Below, piece after piece: positions 47,800 through 59,698 of a DNA stretch of 64,000 nucleotides (positions within the stretch are counted from its first letter, which is position 1; each line of letters begins with the position of its first letter). The notes below the pieces were generated by a model that was not told the origin of the DNA, ran no database searches, and saw only the letters and a list, made by a program, of their open reading frames with translations. The stretch comes from Leucaena leucocephala (taxonomy: Eukaryota; Streptophyta; Magnoliopsida; Fabales; Fabaceae), in the NCBI GenBank assembly GCA_037074615.1, contig CM073550.1:13720001-13784000 (forward strand), read 5' to 3'. A program made the translations under genes and the position numbers.

Positions 47800-48110
47800 T
47801 GTCTCAAATGGAGCCGAGAAGGAACGGTAGTTCCCAAATATTTGTTTGAATGGCAAAGTAAGCTTTCTTCCTTCCCACGGCGTCGACGAACACACAAATT
47901 AAATCTTCCAACTGGTCTTGGGCAGTTGTCGCAACACTACCCGGTGGAACTCCGTGATGTAGTAGCGTAATCCGATGGTGAAGCCCAGGCCAAGCCTTGA
48001 AACTTTGAGTCCATCCCACTTTCGGTGGAGAACACCAAGATGAGAAGCATCAGAAGCAACAGCAGATAAAACAAGTAACCCAGAGTCTGAAGCACCTACA
48101 AGCACACGTA
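47800..48110 (-). pseudogene. Unidentified gene fragment with frame break
   Basis: After an acceptor-like CTTGTAG the minus strand reads GASDSGLLVLSAVASDASHL, GVLHRKWDGLKVSRLGLGFT and IGLRYYITEFH. It then appears to continue in another frame as VPPGSVATTAQDQLEDLICV and FVDAVGRKKAYFAI. The amino-acid quality looks genuine, but I do not recognise the family. Probably a decayed exon. Confidence 0.35.
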
Positions 48111-48239
48111 TGTGGATTACGAAGTATAATAGAACTTGAGGGGCTCCAGCCCAATGATTAGGGAGAACAGACAGAGAACAGAGTATATAGAGAAATAAAT
48201 CTGGATGAAAATGAAGACCTTTTGGATAGAGATATAAGC

Positions 48240-48722
48240 TTTGATTTTGTGCCTGTTTGTAACTGCGGGTGGTTTTATAAGTTTTTTTTTGAGTAAAATT
48301 TAGGTTTAAAAATATTTTAAAATAAATATTTATTCAAACAGATTTTTAGATCAAATTATGGTTTAAAATCAATGTTTTAGATAAATTGATTAGAGTAGTT
48401 TATAGAACAATAAAAGAGTTTATGAACTAACTAATTATTATATTATCCCTACTTTTTCTTACACAATCTCTCCTACTTTTCTTACACACTTCCTCCTCTC
48501 TTTTATTTTTTTCTTACATCATCTCTCCTCATTTAATACTCATATCATTTTTTATAATTTATTAATAATAAAAGTATTTCTGAAAATAACTATTCAAACA
48601 CTCATTTATTTAAAACTATTTTTTTATAAATTTTTTACCAAAAACCCTTTTCTATAAGCTACCTAAAAGTTTTTTTATTTTTATAAACTCATTTTTAAAA
48701 TTCTATTCAAACGAATCCTTTA
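48240..48722 (+). repeat. Sixth copy of the MITE-like family
   Basis: Same order of landmarks as the copies at 19285-20815: GTTTTAGATAAATTGATTAG, GAGTTTATGAACTAACTAAT, CTCATTTAATACTCATA, AATAATAAAAGTA, and an end ATTCAAACGAATCC. Begins near GCCTGTTTG. Confidence 0.7.
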
Positions 48723-49089
48723 TTAAAAATAAGCAACACTACAAGTAAAGGGATATGACAAACCTGTCCTAAAATACTTAGAACCTATTAGGGCAATCTG
48801 GGATAGAAAACTTCTTACACCCCTAGTCCTATTCAATTGATGGTAATATATATTAATAAAAATTTATAATAAATAATATAATTTATCATTTTTATTTGTT
48901 GATGTAATACAAAATTTATAATAACTGACTCTTATCCAGAAAGTTCTTAGTTTTAATTAAAAGAAATCTATTTATTTCTAAGAAAGAAACAAAATTTGAA
49001 CGCCCACAACCATTTTAACAAGCTGTCCTTTCCCTGCCCAATGTAATCCCTTTAGTGCCATTCACGCAGCGCGGTGGAGCAACTCTGAT

Positions 49090-50006
49090 GACGTACGTAC
49101 AAATAGAAAGCCACTCGCTGCGAGGCCGCGTGTATTACAGTCTCCATCTCATATGTTAATTTCACGATCGAATCTTTCACGTAATAATCAATCCCATAGT
49201 CCCCTTTCTTCCTTTCTTCCCTTTCACTGCCTTAGTGACTTTACGCAGCTTGTGGTCACCAATCGGGTTTGGTGTCATCAGGTACTGTGTCTCCATTTTC
49301 AGCCTCTTATTCTTCTTCTTTCTGATTCCTTCTTCTTTCTCAGAGTGCTCATATCATACACATATATATATTGCATTGCATGCACAGCGCTTCAAATGGT
49401 TTCAATTTATGCATTGCTTTGCTTATCGATCATCTCGAATCAATGCGTTAGTATTATTATTAATCTTCGTTTTTCTTTCCTTTCAACTTCAAGTTTCCGG
49501 TATAAATGCATATTCTCTTGTGATATCTTCCGTTGTTTCCTATTATGGAGGCTTTCTGTGTGGTAAAAATCTTTTTCCCCATTAAAGCACCATGGGGTTC
49601 TGACATTGGTAGTAAAAAGAGTGTCTTCAATGTGAATCTGATCATCAAAAGATTGTGCATATTACTTTGATACTCACGAAGTTTGGTGTGGTTTCAATTT
49701 CATCCTTAGAAAGATACAACAATGATATAAAACCCAAAAAAAACAAAAGAAAAGAAAATCCAGAGTTAAAAGCTCGATTGCTTGAGATATAGAACTCCCC
49801 GTAGAAATTTTCCAATTCTGAAAGAATGATGCTGTTAACAAGGATAAAAAGAAGACGCATTTGCACCCAAAAAAAAAAAAAAACAGAGAAGGCATCATTT
49901 GTTGTTCTATTTTTGGGACCAGCGAAAAGGTGTTATCTTGAAGTCTCTGGAATTTTTTCTCATAACTTAAAATCATTTGATTGGTAGTCGGACTTTGAAA
50001 TAACAG
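49090..50006 (+). other. SGS3 promoter-proximal region, 5'-UTR exon and leader intron
   Basis: A transcribed-looking C/T-rich leader (about 49140-49281) ends at a donor (CATCAG/GTACTG), and an acceptor (AAATAACAG) lies at 49998-50006. This would place a leader intron at 49282-50006, ending one base before ATG 50008. Inferred from splice-like borders only. Confidence 0.45.
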
Positions 50007-50040
50007 TATGGGCGTTCCTGGAATAGGTGGTGAAACTGGT

Positions 50041-50520
50041 TGTTAAACATGTTAAACAACATCAACGATATTGTCCCTGCTTGAACACCATAACAGGTGC
50101 AGGGTTTTGTTCTTCGGGGCACTTGCTCCCGAAAAGGCCTCGTTGTGTGGGAGGAGTCTCCACACCCTTATATAGGGTTGCTTCGTCTCAACCTCCCCCG
50201 ATGTGGGACTATACTTTTACATTCCATCCACTTTCCGGATCCGGCAACGTGCCGGCACATCGGTGCCACCTGGCTTTGATACCATGTTAAACATGTTAAA
50301 CAAGCACCGATGTGCCGGCACGTTGCCGGATCCGGAAAGTGGATGGAATGTAAAAGTATAGTCCCACATCGAGGGAGGTTGAGACGAAGCAACCCTATAT
50401 AAGGGTGTGGAGACTCCTCCCACACAACGAGGCCTTTTCGGGAGCAAGTGCCCCGAAGAACAAAACCCTGCACCTGTTATGGTGTTCAAGCAGGGACAAT
50501 ATCGTTGATGTTGTTTAACA
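50041..50520. mobile_element. Palindromic TRIM-like LTR element inserted at the SGS3 start
   Basis: 480 bp flanked by a perfect 5-bp target duplication CTGGT (50036-50040 and 50521-50525). Arms of 217 bp (50050-50266 and 50304-50520) are inverted copies with very few differences; the spacer is 37 bp. The outer ends are TGTTAAACA...TGTTTAACA, LTR-like TG/CA. The minus strand carries TGGTATCAAAGCC (initiator-tRNA-Met-type primer-binding site) just after the LTR end. Each arm has a TATA-like CCCTATATAAGGG. No coding capacity. This is an LTR element in miniature in which the LTRs face each other, i.e. rearranged. Confidence 0.85.
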
Positions 50521-50529
50521 CTGGTAGTC

Positions 50530-53500
50530 ATGGCCGATCATCCAGATCCATTTCCAAAGTTGGGAAGTGTTTACAGAGTGTCAGGTTCCAAGATCAATCA
50601 GATGAGCCAGAATTTAGCCAAAATCAAAATGAATTCTTCAGAGACTGGTAATCCTCGGGTGAACTCAAGACAGTCAACTAACATGCCTGGGGATAGTGGT
50701 CCAAGAGTTTGGTATCCTCAAAATCCTAGTTCCAATGTTTGGGGACATCCAAATGCAATTCGCAGTCTTGGAAAATGGGGAAATGGTGAATCAGGAGGAG
50801 GTGCTGAAGGCAAAAGCCAGCAGGCTAACAGCAGTTTTCCTAATAGAAAGAGTAATCAATACACGGATGAAAGAATCCCAGAACCCCACAATGCTGTTGA
50901 ATATGAAAATGAAGATGATAATGATGAAGTGGATGACAGTGAGTCTGATATTATGTTTGATAGTGATGAAGATCTTTCTCTTGATGAAGCTGATGATGAG
51001 AGCCATGAAGCACGCAAGAAGAGCAAGTGGTTCAGGGCATTCTTTGATGACTTAGATGCTTTGACCAATGAGAAGATAAATTCACATTCAAGGCAATGGC
51101 ATTGCCCTGCATGCCAAGGGGGTGTTGGTGCTATTGATTGGTACCATGGTCTACAGCCCTTAATGCATCATGCCAAGACAATAAAAGCAAGGAGGGTAAG
51201 ACTGCACCGACTGTTCGCTGAAACTTTGGAGGCGGAGTTACGGAGACGGAAAGCTCCAATAACAACAATCGGAGGTGAAGTCTATTATGGCAGATGGGAA
51301 GGTCTAGATAAGCAAGTCAAAGACCATGAAATAGTTTGGCCCCCAATGGTGATCGTCATGAATACAAGATATGAGCAGGATGAAGACAACAAGGTACAAG
51401 AATATCTGTTTGTTTGCTAATTGATAGGAGTGTGTAGTCTTAGTTTCAAATACTCTGCAAGAGTTATTTTGTTCTATTATTTAAGATATTGCTGTGTCTT
51501 CTGTGAATTCACCCTATTGAAATGAATTGTAGTGGATTGGAATGGGGAATCAAGAGCTCCTTGATTGCTTCAGTGAATATGCTGCATTGAAGGCTCGTCA
51601 TTCATATGGCCCACAAGGGCACAGAGGGATGAGTGTTTTAATTTTTGAGGCTTCAGTAGCAGGTTATTTAGAAGCTGTGCGTCTGCATAAGCATTTTAAA
51701 GAGCGGGGAAGAGATAAGGAGGCTTGGAATCATTGTCAGAATCCATTTGTCCCAGGTGGAAAGCGCCCGCTTTATGGTTACTTGGCTTCAATGGAAGATT
51801 TAAATCTTTTCAAGAGGCACTCTGGAGGTCTTTTTTCCTCACCTATAATCTGTCACTTTCTATCTTAAATGTCAATTCATTCATCTTATTTTGACATTTA
51901 TTATAATCATGAAGATGAACACTCTATATATCGGCTTCAATCTGATAGAAGGTGCTTTATGTAGTTCTTGTTATATCCCTGATTGCTTTTATCTACACTT
52001 TCAGGAAAGTCAAAACTGAAGTTTGAAATGAAATCATACCAAGAGATGGTTGAAAGCAAGATAAAGCAAATAAATGATGAGGTACAGCAGGTTGACTATT
52101 TCAAGAGAAAGGCAACTAGAGAGCAAATCAAATCACAAGTCCTTGAAGCTTCTTTGTGTCAAGTCAGTGAGAAGTTACGCCGGACTGCACAAGAAAACCG
52201 TGTTGTACGAGCACGTACTAAAATACAGCATGAAGAGAACAAGGAAGAGGTAATATAATGTTCTGAAGCTAAAATTAGATTATCCATGCCCATACAATGC
52301 TCTGCTTGTCTTGTCTATGAAAATCCTTTGGTGGTTCTAATATAATACCAAGCGTTAAACAAAGACTGGTGAGGATGTTTCATGGCAGCTTTTTTGTTTG
52401 GTGAATGATCGTTACCGTTTATGAAAGTAACGGTAACTTGTAGAAACCCGTAAATTATGTAGTTATCTTAGAATTGCGATTCACTTAATCTGTTTATGAT
52501 TTTATCATTTTTTGTTATTTGGGGCCGCTTGGGCATTTCAGACTTGATATTTTTTTGGATTTGATTTGATGTTTCTTCAGATGGAATGCCATGCATTTAA
52601 AACTTAGTTATTCCCGCATTAGCAATACTTTAGTTTTGGGAGATGGACCGCTGCTTTTTTGACAGCACCTGAATTTTGCAATCAATTTAATGTTATTTCA
52701 TACTAAGTGAAAGAGAAAATTAGCTATAGCTTTTAGGTATTTGATATCAGTTTAAGAAAATTAGAAGTGAATTTTTCCTCGTTTTTTACAAATCATAACA
52801 TAACTGGGTTTTTCAAGAAATTTCCATCACACGTCATTTATATATTAAAAATTATGATGGCAAGCATTCAAATTCATAGTACTTTACTAAAATCTGCTGT
52901 TGGTAAAAGGGCAAAACATTTCAGTTCTCTTTATATTTGTTAGTGGTAGATTTCTTCTGAACGATGATGCAATAAATCCTTTTCGCATATGACTGATAGT
53001 TGTAATAAATTCTCTTTTAGATGGATGCACAAGAACAGTTCTTCCGTGAACAAATTCAGATCATTCACGGAGCTATAGATACAAAGGAAGATAGCTTTGA
53101 GAAATTGCAGCAGGATAAGCGAGAAAAAGTAAAACAGTATTGTGGAGGTTTTTCTGAGAATGAGGACCACAAGCAAAGGTAAGAACTCCCATGTTCAATG
53201 CATCCTTTAAGGTCATCCTCCAAGGAACTTTAATTTGGACAATTTTCAAAGACGCCCATAACCATAATACAGAACAAAAACAATCAAAATGTATATGATT
53301 TATATTATTACTCTTTGATTTGGTTGGTCAACAATATTCAATTCTTGATCTTATGAACTTAGCTAATGACTCCATTATCTGCAATCAACAGTGTGGAGAG
53401 ATTCTCCAATTTCATAAGGCTCCAAGACAAGGAGATGAGGGAATTTGAGGCTGAGAGGGATAAACTGGTAAAGATTCATGAAGAGAAAAAGTTGGCTCTC

Positions 53501-53617
53501 AAGAAGAAGCTGTGGCAGGAAGAGCTCGAGCTCGAGAAAGAGTTTGAAAATGAACTGACCCAGCTCATTAACAAGTTTACTTCAGGCCACTCTGGGGAAG
53601 AAAATAACAGGAAATGA
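50530..53617 (+). CDS. SGS3: SUPPRESSOR OF GENE SILENCING 3 (XS-domain RNA-binding protein)
   Basis: Exons 50530-51393, 51533-51827, 52005-52249, 53021-53178 and 53392-53617 join in frame (GT/AG) to about 595 residues. The order is: low-complexity N-terminus, acidic stretch (about 124-158), zf-XS zinc finger WHCPACQGGVGAIDWYHGLQ (190-209) with HHAKT, XS domain (DHEIVWPPMVIVMNTR, then WIGMGNQELLDCFSEY and SYGPQGHRGMSVLIFEAS), and C-terminal coiled coil (KFEMKSYQEMVESKIKQI, EKLRRTAQENRVVRARTKIQ). SGS3 stabilises cleaved RNAs and feeds them to RDR6 for dsRNA synthesis in trans-acting siRNA and transgene silencing, in cytoplasmic siRNA bodies. The start at 50530 is nine bases after the TRIM-like insert. 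An upstream ATG (50008) is cut off by it, so the true N-terminus is uncertain. Confidence 0.93.
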
Positions 53618-53619
53618 AT

Positions 53620-56050
53620 GTGGCAAGATCACACGTATCTACAAGGAAATCATCATCATTCAGAGAAGTGAAAAAGGAAAAAAAAAGGCTTATCTTTATG
53701 AGATAGAAAGATTATATATATGCTCTTAATCCAACCTAAATTTTGCGGTGATTAACTCATCCTTCAAACTGGGGAAGATCTTGAGGTGGTTGCTGTCAAC
53801 AGTTTTGATCCCATTTGTGGTTCATTTTATTTAATATTTGACTTGAATGTTTTTCTCTGTTTTGACTTCCCAGGTTTTGCCCTGCTTGCATATATAGTTG
53901 CATGCATAAAAAAATGGTTACAAATCTATATATTTTATGTGATTCTAGACATGTTCACTGGACAATTTGATTTTTCCTAACGCTTCTCTCCATATATGGG
54001 GAGAAAATAAAGAGACGGCTTATTTTCCGGTCATACCCTGTGTCTGCCCATATAACGTAAGATTTTTGTAGTTGCTGGCTTCTGCACATAATCAATCATT
54101 CGTTGGGACAATGTGAGTATGTGACTATGCTGACCAATCTTAAATTGGTTTATTGCATCTTAGAGGCATAGGTATCATATAAATACAATGATTTATTTTA
54201 ATAATATTATTAGTAACATTTTCATCAAATCAATTTCTCAACCTATTATATTTCATTGTAACCATTTCATTTTTATCTTATATTGTTAGCATTTTTATTA
54301 ATAATGGTGGATAATATTTAATTTATTTATTTCTTTTCATTATATTTAATTTTAAAAAATTATCCACTTTTTTTAAATATAATTTATTTAACCACTCTTA
54401 AGAATAAGGAATCATTTGGTTATTTGCCTATTTTCTTTCTTTCTTGTTTTCCCTCACCATCCAAACAGAAGGGATGATAATATTTTCATTTTACTTTTCT
54501 CTTCTTTCAATCTTCTCTCCTCTAATCTTTTTTTTTTCCCTACCTTTTCTTCACATCCATACGGAGCATAAGAGAGTCTATAATATCAAGAAAAAATACT
54601 CTTGATAAAAAAAAAACTCTTTAATATAAGAGCTAGATAATTAATTGAGAATATTAAAAATATTAATTAAATAAATTGTTCATAATAAATGTGTATTAAT
54701 TTTCCTAAACTTAATCACCTACATTGAATCAAATATATATATATATATATATATATATTTATTTATATATGAACTTCATTATCCTTGACATAGGATTATA
54801 TTCATTGTCTTTATTAGCAAACTTAAATCAATATTTGTTTACATGAAAAATCAACACTCTTGAACTATTTTTATCTAATAAATTTATATGTCATGAGAAT
54901 ATGACATTTATTTTCTTAACTCGAAATTTTTATCAATAATTTGTGATTTTATGAATATTATTTTTTATTTGAAAATTCAGAACATAAATACAACTGTGAA
55001 TCTTATTTATTAGTAATAAGAATATTTATTTGTAAAAAAATAAACTAATTTCATTTGGAACCAAGCTCTTAGGCCCAGAGTTTTGTTAAGTCGATATAAT
55101 TAGCTTTGATGAGCTTTGATTTTTGCTTAAAATTAAACCAAACTAAACTTATAACCACTCTTAACCAAATGTCTAACAAATAAAATCAATTTCATTCCTC
55201 ATAATCTATTTCATGTCTAAGAAAATATTTCATTTGATTTAGAAATGTAATACATAACTATACCCAAATTGATTTTTATAGTGAAAAAACAATTTTGAAT
55301 GACATAAATCTATTTCAATTTATCATTGCCAGTTACTATGTTTTATGTATTTTATCAACTTTGATATTTTTTTAAATATCTCTTAAACTATTAATTTGTT
55401 TGATGTAAAATTTATTTTATATGAAACTATGCTCCAAATACGGATTGAGAGGTTTCTACTCAAACCCAATGGCTACCCACCTCTTCTTCCAACCAAACAA
55501 CAACTATCAAGTTCCCCCCTCTAATTTTCTGCCAACCAAATGGGTCCTAAGATACCAAAATGTTTTGAATCCTTGTGTTTTCAACAACTACCACACTCAT
55601 CACATGCAATCATTCATTATCATTCTTTCACCATTTTGTAAGGTCACATTCATTCATTCTCCCCATCATTAAATTACTTTTGCCAACACCAAAACCTCAA
55701 AATGAAAAGAATGTCAACAATTCAATAAAAATATATATTCTCACTTTGCGCCAACCAAACTTGGTTCAGTGCTTAAGTCGTATTTCATATCAGTTCATAT
55801 TTATAACATATCAGTTGAATTTTCTTGTTCATATATACCAAAATTGGTTTTGATGAGTCTCTCAAATCCAAGTCGGTTGACCTGAACAAAAAGAAAAAGA
55901 GAAAGAGAAGAGAAAAGAGATATCTAGAACTAGAGTTCGAACTTGAACTGTCAAAAAACTTATCAGAGCATATGATCTCGAAGATCGACCACACAAGTGA
56001 AAAGGGAGCACTTATTTCAAAAGACTAGTCTGTTGGGTGAGAAAGGTGTT
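53620..56050. other. SGS3 3' region and AT-rich intergenic DNA
   Basis: 3' UTR to about 54000, then intergenic DNA. A TA microsatellite lies at about 54727-54760. Small plus-strand ORFs near 55421-56028 show no family resemblance. Confidence 0.45.
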
Positions 56051-56483
56051 GGACTCATACATCATAGTTCACTTATTAGGTTATCAGATGTGGGACTTAA
56101 AACATCAACCGAGTTTCTTTGAGAAGATTGATCAGCGTACTTAGAAGGAACTGTGTATTGAGTCTTGTATCTGTTCTTTTCAATATGCTTCAGACATACA
56201 TGACATTTATAAAGTTTGAATATTATATATATACACACACGAATTGAGATTATCTGTATCATAACTTATCTGTGTTAGTATCCAAACTTGGTAAGAACCT
56301 GCAAAATGAAACCCCATGAGAGATAGATTCTGTGATTCAAACCATGAACGAACCTGCAAAATGAAAAATCGTGTGAGATTGAGAAAGCTAACTATCTATC
56401 TATATATACAAGTCTCCTTGTGTGTGTGTGTGTGTATTTATATTCCTCGTTGCAGGAAGTGATGATGAGGAAGCTCTCAAGTA

Positions 56484-56730
56484 GGTTTCTCAGAGACGGA
56501 TTCGCAGAACCCGTTTGGCAGACTGACCATCTCCATTGATTCTCACCATGTTTGGATTGAGATAAGAAAAGAGATAAAAGAAACTGAATATTGTTTGAAT
56601 GAATGAAATCACATAAAATGAACTTTTTTCCTATGATTTCCTATTCAGTCTCTCTCCTCAATCCAGAGAGAGATATAAGGGAGGTGGACAGAATGCCAAA
56701 GTGGCTATGGAACAAGGCCTCTGAGAAACC
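56484..56730 (-). ncRNA. MIR394: MIR394 microRNA precursor
   Basis: The minus strand at 56699-56680 reads TTGGCATTCTGTCCACCTCC, identical to plant miR394. It lies on the 5' arm of a long stem: GGTTTCTCAGAG at the base pairs with CTCTGAGAAACC (56730-56719 with 56495-56484). The mature strand pairs with a star region at about 56513-56532 (GATGGTCAGTCTGCCAAAC on the minus strand). The inner loop continues to pair (CTGGATTGAGGAGAGA with TCTTATCTCAATCCA), giving a precursor of about 247 nt. miR394 targets the F-box gene LCR in leaf and shoot-meristem control. A reverse-complemented target site would not show this foldback. Confidence 0.93.
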
Positions 56731-56796
56731 CTAGAGAGCAAAGACAGAACGAAGAAGAAAGAGAGGAGGCCTGTGGGTAGGTTAATTAGGTGTGTG

Positions 56797-56806
56797 TATA
56801 TATGAT
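56797..56806 (-). promoter_or_regulatory. Possible TATA box of MIR394
   Basis: The minus strand has CATATATAC about 70-100 nt upstream of the hairpin base; transcription could begin near 56770 in a C/T-rich stretch. A longer TA run at 56932-56955 is an alternative. Tentative. Confidence 0.3.
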
Positions 56807-56809
56807 CTA

Positions 56810-59690
56810 TCGAGGGAATAAAAGAGAGAATCAAAAGTCGATATAATTGGATCGTGTATGATGAGGCTTTGAATTAAGGTGGCATTTTGTGGAAAGATTG
56901 TCTGTTTGTGTCAGTGTGTGTGTCTTTATATTATATATATATATATATATATATAAAGACAGAGAAATATAAAGAAGCGTGCATGGAGATGTAGGACTTG
57001 TGGGGGGTATGGTGGGAGCTACCAAGGTTCTGTATGTTTTCAACACTTTGAAACTTGTCTTCTTTTTTGTGGGAGTTCCCATGTAACATAACAAAAGACC
57101 TTCAGGAAAAAAAAGAAAAAAAAACCTATTCTATGATGTTTGGTTACGGCCATCAAAACATTTGAGTGAGCGGCTTAATATCGTGTTTCTTGCGTTTTGT
57201 GTTTACCACAGAAAGTGAACAAGACTTGGGGAAATGAGGGGAAAGTCCCATTACAAATTTTAGGAACATTATATTATTGTAGTCAACTATATTTTTTATA
57301 AGTTTTTAATTTAGTATTTCTATATATATATTTTTTTAATTAAATTTTTAATTTTGTGTACTAGTACCATTAACTACCATATATGGGGTAATAGTATTAA
57401 CAGAATAAAATTATTGGGGGCTAATGATACTGACAAAATTAAATTAAATTATCTAAATTAAAAATTAAGAGAAAGTATATAAGTACCTACAAAATAATCT
57501 TCTTAAAATTTTTTTGATAAGAAACATTTGAAAAAAAATTATATAAAAATTACCAAATAAAAAAAAATAGAGACTTTGGAATCCTTAATGTAGATGGACA
57601 GTAGTACGCCTAGGAATGGTACGTCATGGGCCATCTTCTACTTTCTACTTTTTCCCCTTCCCATACAATTGGCACTATTTCTACTTTATCTCAGCTTCTT
57701 TTCTTCTTTGTACCCAAAAAAAAAAGCTTCTTTCCTTCTCTTTTGCTTTTTTTTTTTTTTGAAAAATAATAAATATGACAATCAGTGATTATGATATTTG
57801 TTAAATGATTATAAAAATGAGTTGATTAATTTACCCTTCTATAACCTTGGAGTGTGTTTATTTAAACAGGCAATTTAAAATCTCGATCCAACTTTTTAAT
57901 ATGTATATAGGTTTTGTTTGATTTGTGTAAACATGGTGATTAAACGCAAATCCAAAAGAACACTACTAAAATCCTATAGTTTTACTCATGAAAATCAAAT
58001 AATTAACTCACTTAAAAACAATATTATCTCTCAATGTGAGAGTCTTAGAAAGCCACAACTTTTCTTTTTTTCTTTTCCCACAACTATTAAAATAAAAATA
58101 CATACTGTAACATCCCAAAATCTTAATTGAGTTATTTGGAGTTATAATGAATGATTATATCTAAAATTAGAAGAAATGAGAAGTAGGTGTTGTTTTCTCT
58201 GCTTTGAGATTTTGGGACCTAAGGAGTGTTTGGAATTTTATCACTAAAATCAGAGAATATGGCTTCCTTTTGAGGAAAGAAGAAGTCATGTATGCATGAA
58301 CATGTTGTGCTTTTCAGCAAAAGAAGATGCAGAGCTTGCTCTCTCTGTCTCCCACTCACTGTGTCAACTCCTTTCTGTCCATCCCTTCAAACTCTGATGG
58401 CCCAGGGTAAAACAGTTCATAGCATTAACAAAAAAATTTAAATATACAATAATAATAATGTTAAATTTTAATTTGGTTAGATATGCATTATTGATAAGCT
58501 AAGTAGCTATGGGAAGAAGTGCTTAATGGTCTACTAAGGTTAAAGGTTTTGATTGATCTCATTAAATTTTATTTTTGGGAGAATGACACAAACATACCCC
58601 AACAATCATGGAGTTGAGACATAGTTTAATTCCCTATTTTCAATTTAGATTCATGAATCACAATTTTTCTATATATTTCACAGCCCACACGACAGCTTTT
58701 CATAACATTCAGCCCACCTCTGAATGTATGAAAACGGAGGAAAAATTAAGGCTAATTTGTAATTATTTTAAGGCATAAGCATGTCAAAAGATGCTTGCCA
58801 TAAAGTAAGGATAAAGTATACTCTAATAATTTGTATTTATTTTACTCAGCCATTTTTTAATTATAACTCACGCATCCCTTATATTTATAAGATTCCAACT
58901 CAAAATCTCACATTTAAAAAAAAAAAAACTTCGTATCATTATACTATATACTACAAGGCTCCAAAACCCAAAACTATTGACATGAGGTTTAAAACAATGT
59001 GTCTACCAAAACTAAAATAAATGTTCTTTAAGATATATATACCTTTGGCAACCAATGTGTTTTAAAGCTATTTTCTAGAATTAAGGACCTATTTTCTTAA
59101 AAAGTTTAAGAAAAATAGCTAGTGATAAAATTTAGAGATACCATTCGAATGGTTTAAAGGATTAAATGATATAGCTATATATATATAAGCCATGGTTAAA
59201 GACATTACTGAGGATTGAATGAATGTTTAGAAGCTGAAAACTTATATATAGCTTACTGTTTGATGTTTATATATGCTAAGCAAGTATCTTAAAGTGTTAA
59301 AGCATGATTAAAGATTTTAAAATTATAAATTAGACACTGTTTTTAAATAAGGACAACAGTTTCAAAACTATGTAGCGTTTTGTCCGAAAAGCTGAGAATT
59401 GACATTTTTCCATGAAGGGCATTGTCGTAATTTCATGATGGCAAAACAAAATAAAATCCCCTTTGGCACAAGAATGATTTGAACGCAAGACTTCACATTT
59501 AACAACCTCTATATTTCCCACTTGTCCTCAAATTCCCTTCGTTGCATTACAAACAAGAATCTTACATGTAACAAGATAAGATGAGAAACCTATGTGACAT
59601 TGATGTCATATTTTCATATTGACAACATGATTATGCTCTTTAAATTTCTGGGTCATTACATTGATCGTCTGCAATCTCCACAGTGATTTA
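56810..59690. other. Intergenic region between MIR394 and the patatin gene
   Basis: AT-rich with poly-A/T runs; contains TA microsatellites near 56940 and 59170. A less AT-rich stretch at about 58240-58400 has no recognisable gene or microRNA. Confidence 0.4.
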
Positions 59691-59698
59691 ATGCTCTG

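Noticed and set aside
50041..50520. Cassandra-type TRIM (5S rRNA-bearing LTR)
   Set aside because: No 5S rRNA A/C-box sequence is visible in the arms; the TATA-like box points to a pol II-type LTR instead.
50168..50531. ORFs on both strands within the palindrome
   Set aside because: They mirror each other because the arms are inverted copies; they show no domain and end at the spacer.
58300..58400. A miR156/157-like precursor (GCTCTCTCTGTCTCC region)
   Set aside because: It does not match the miR156/157 mature or star sequences closely enough, and no foldback partner was found.
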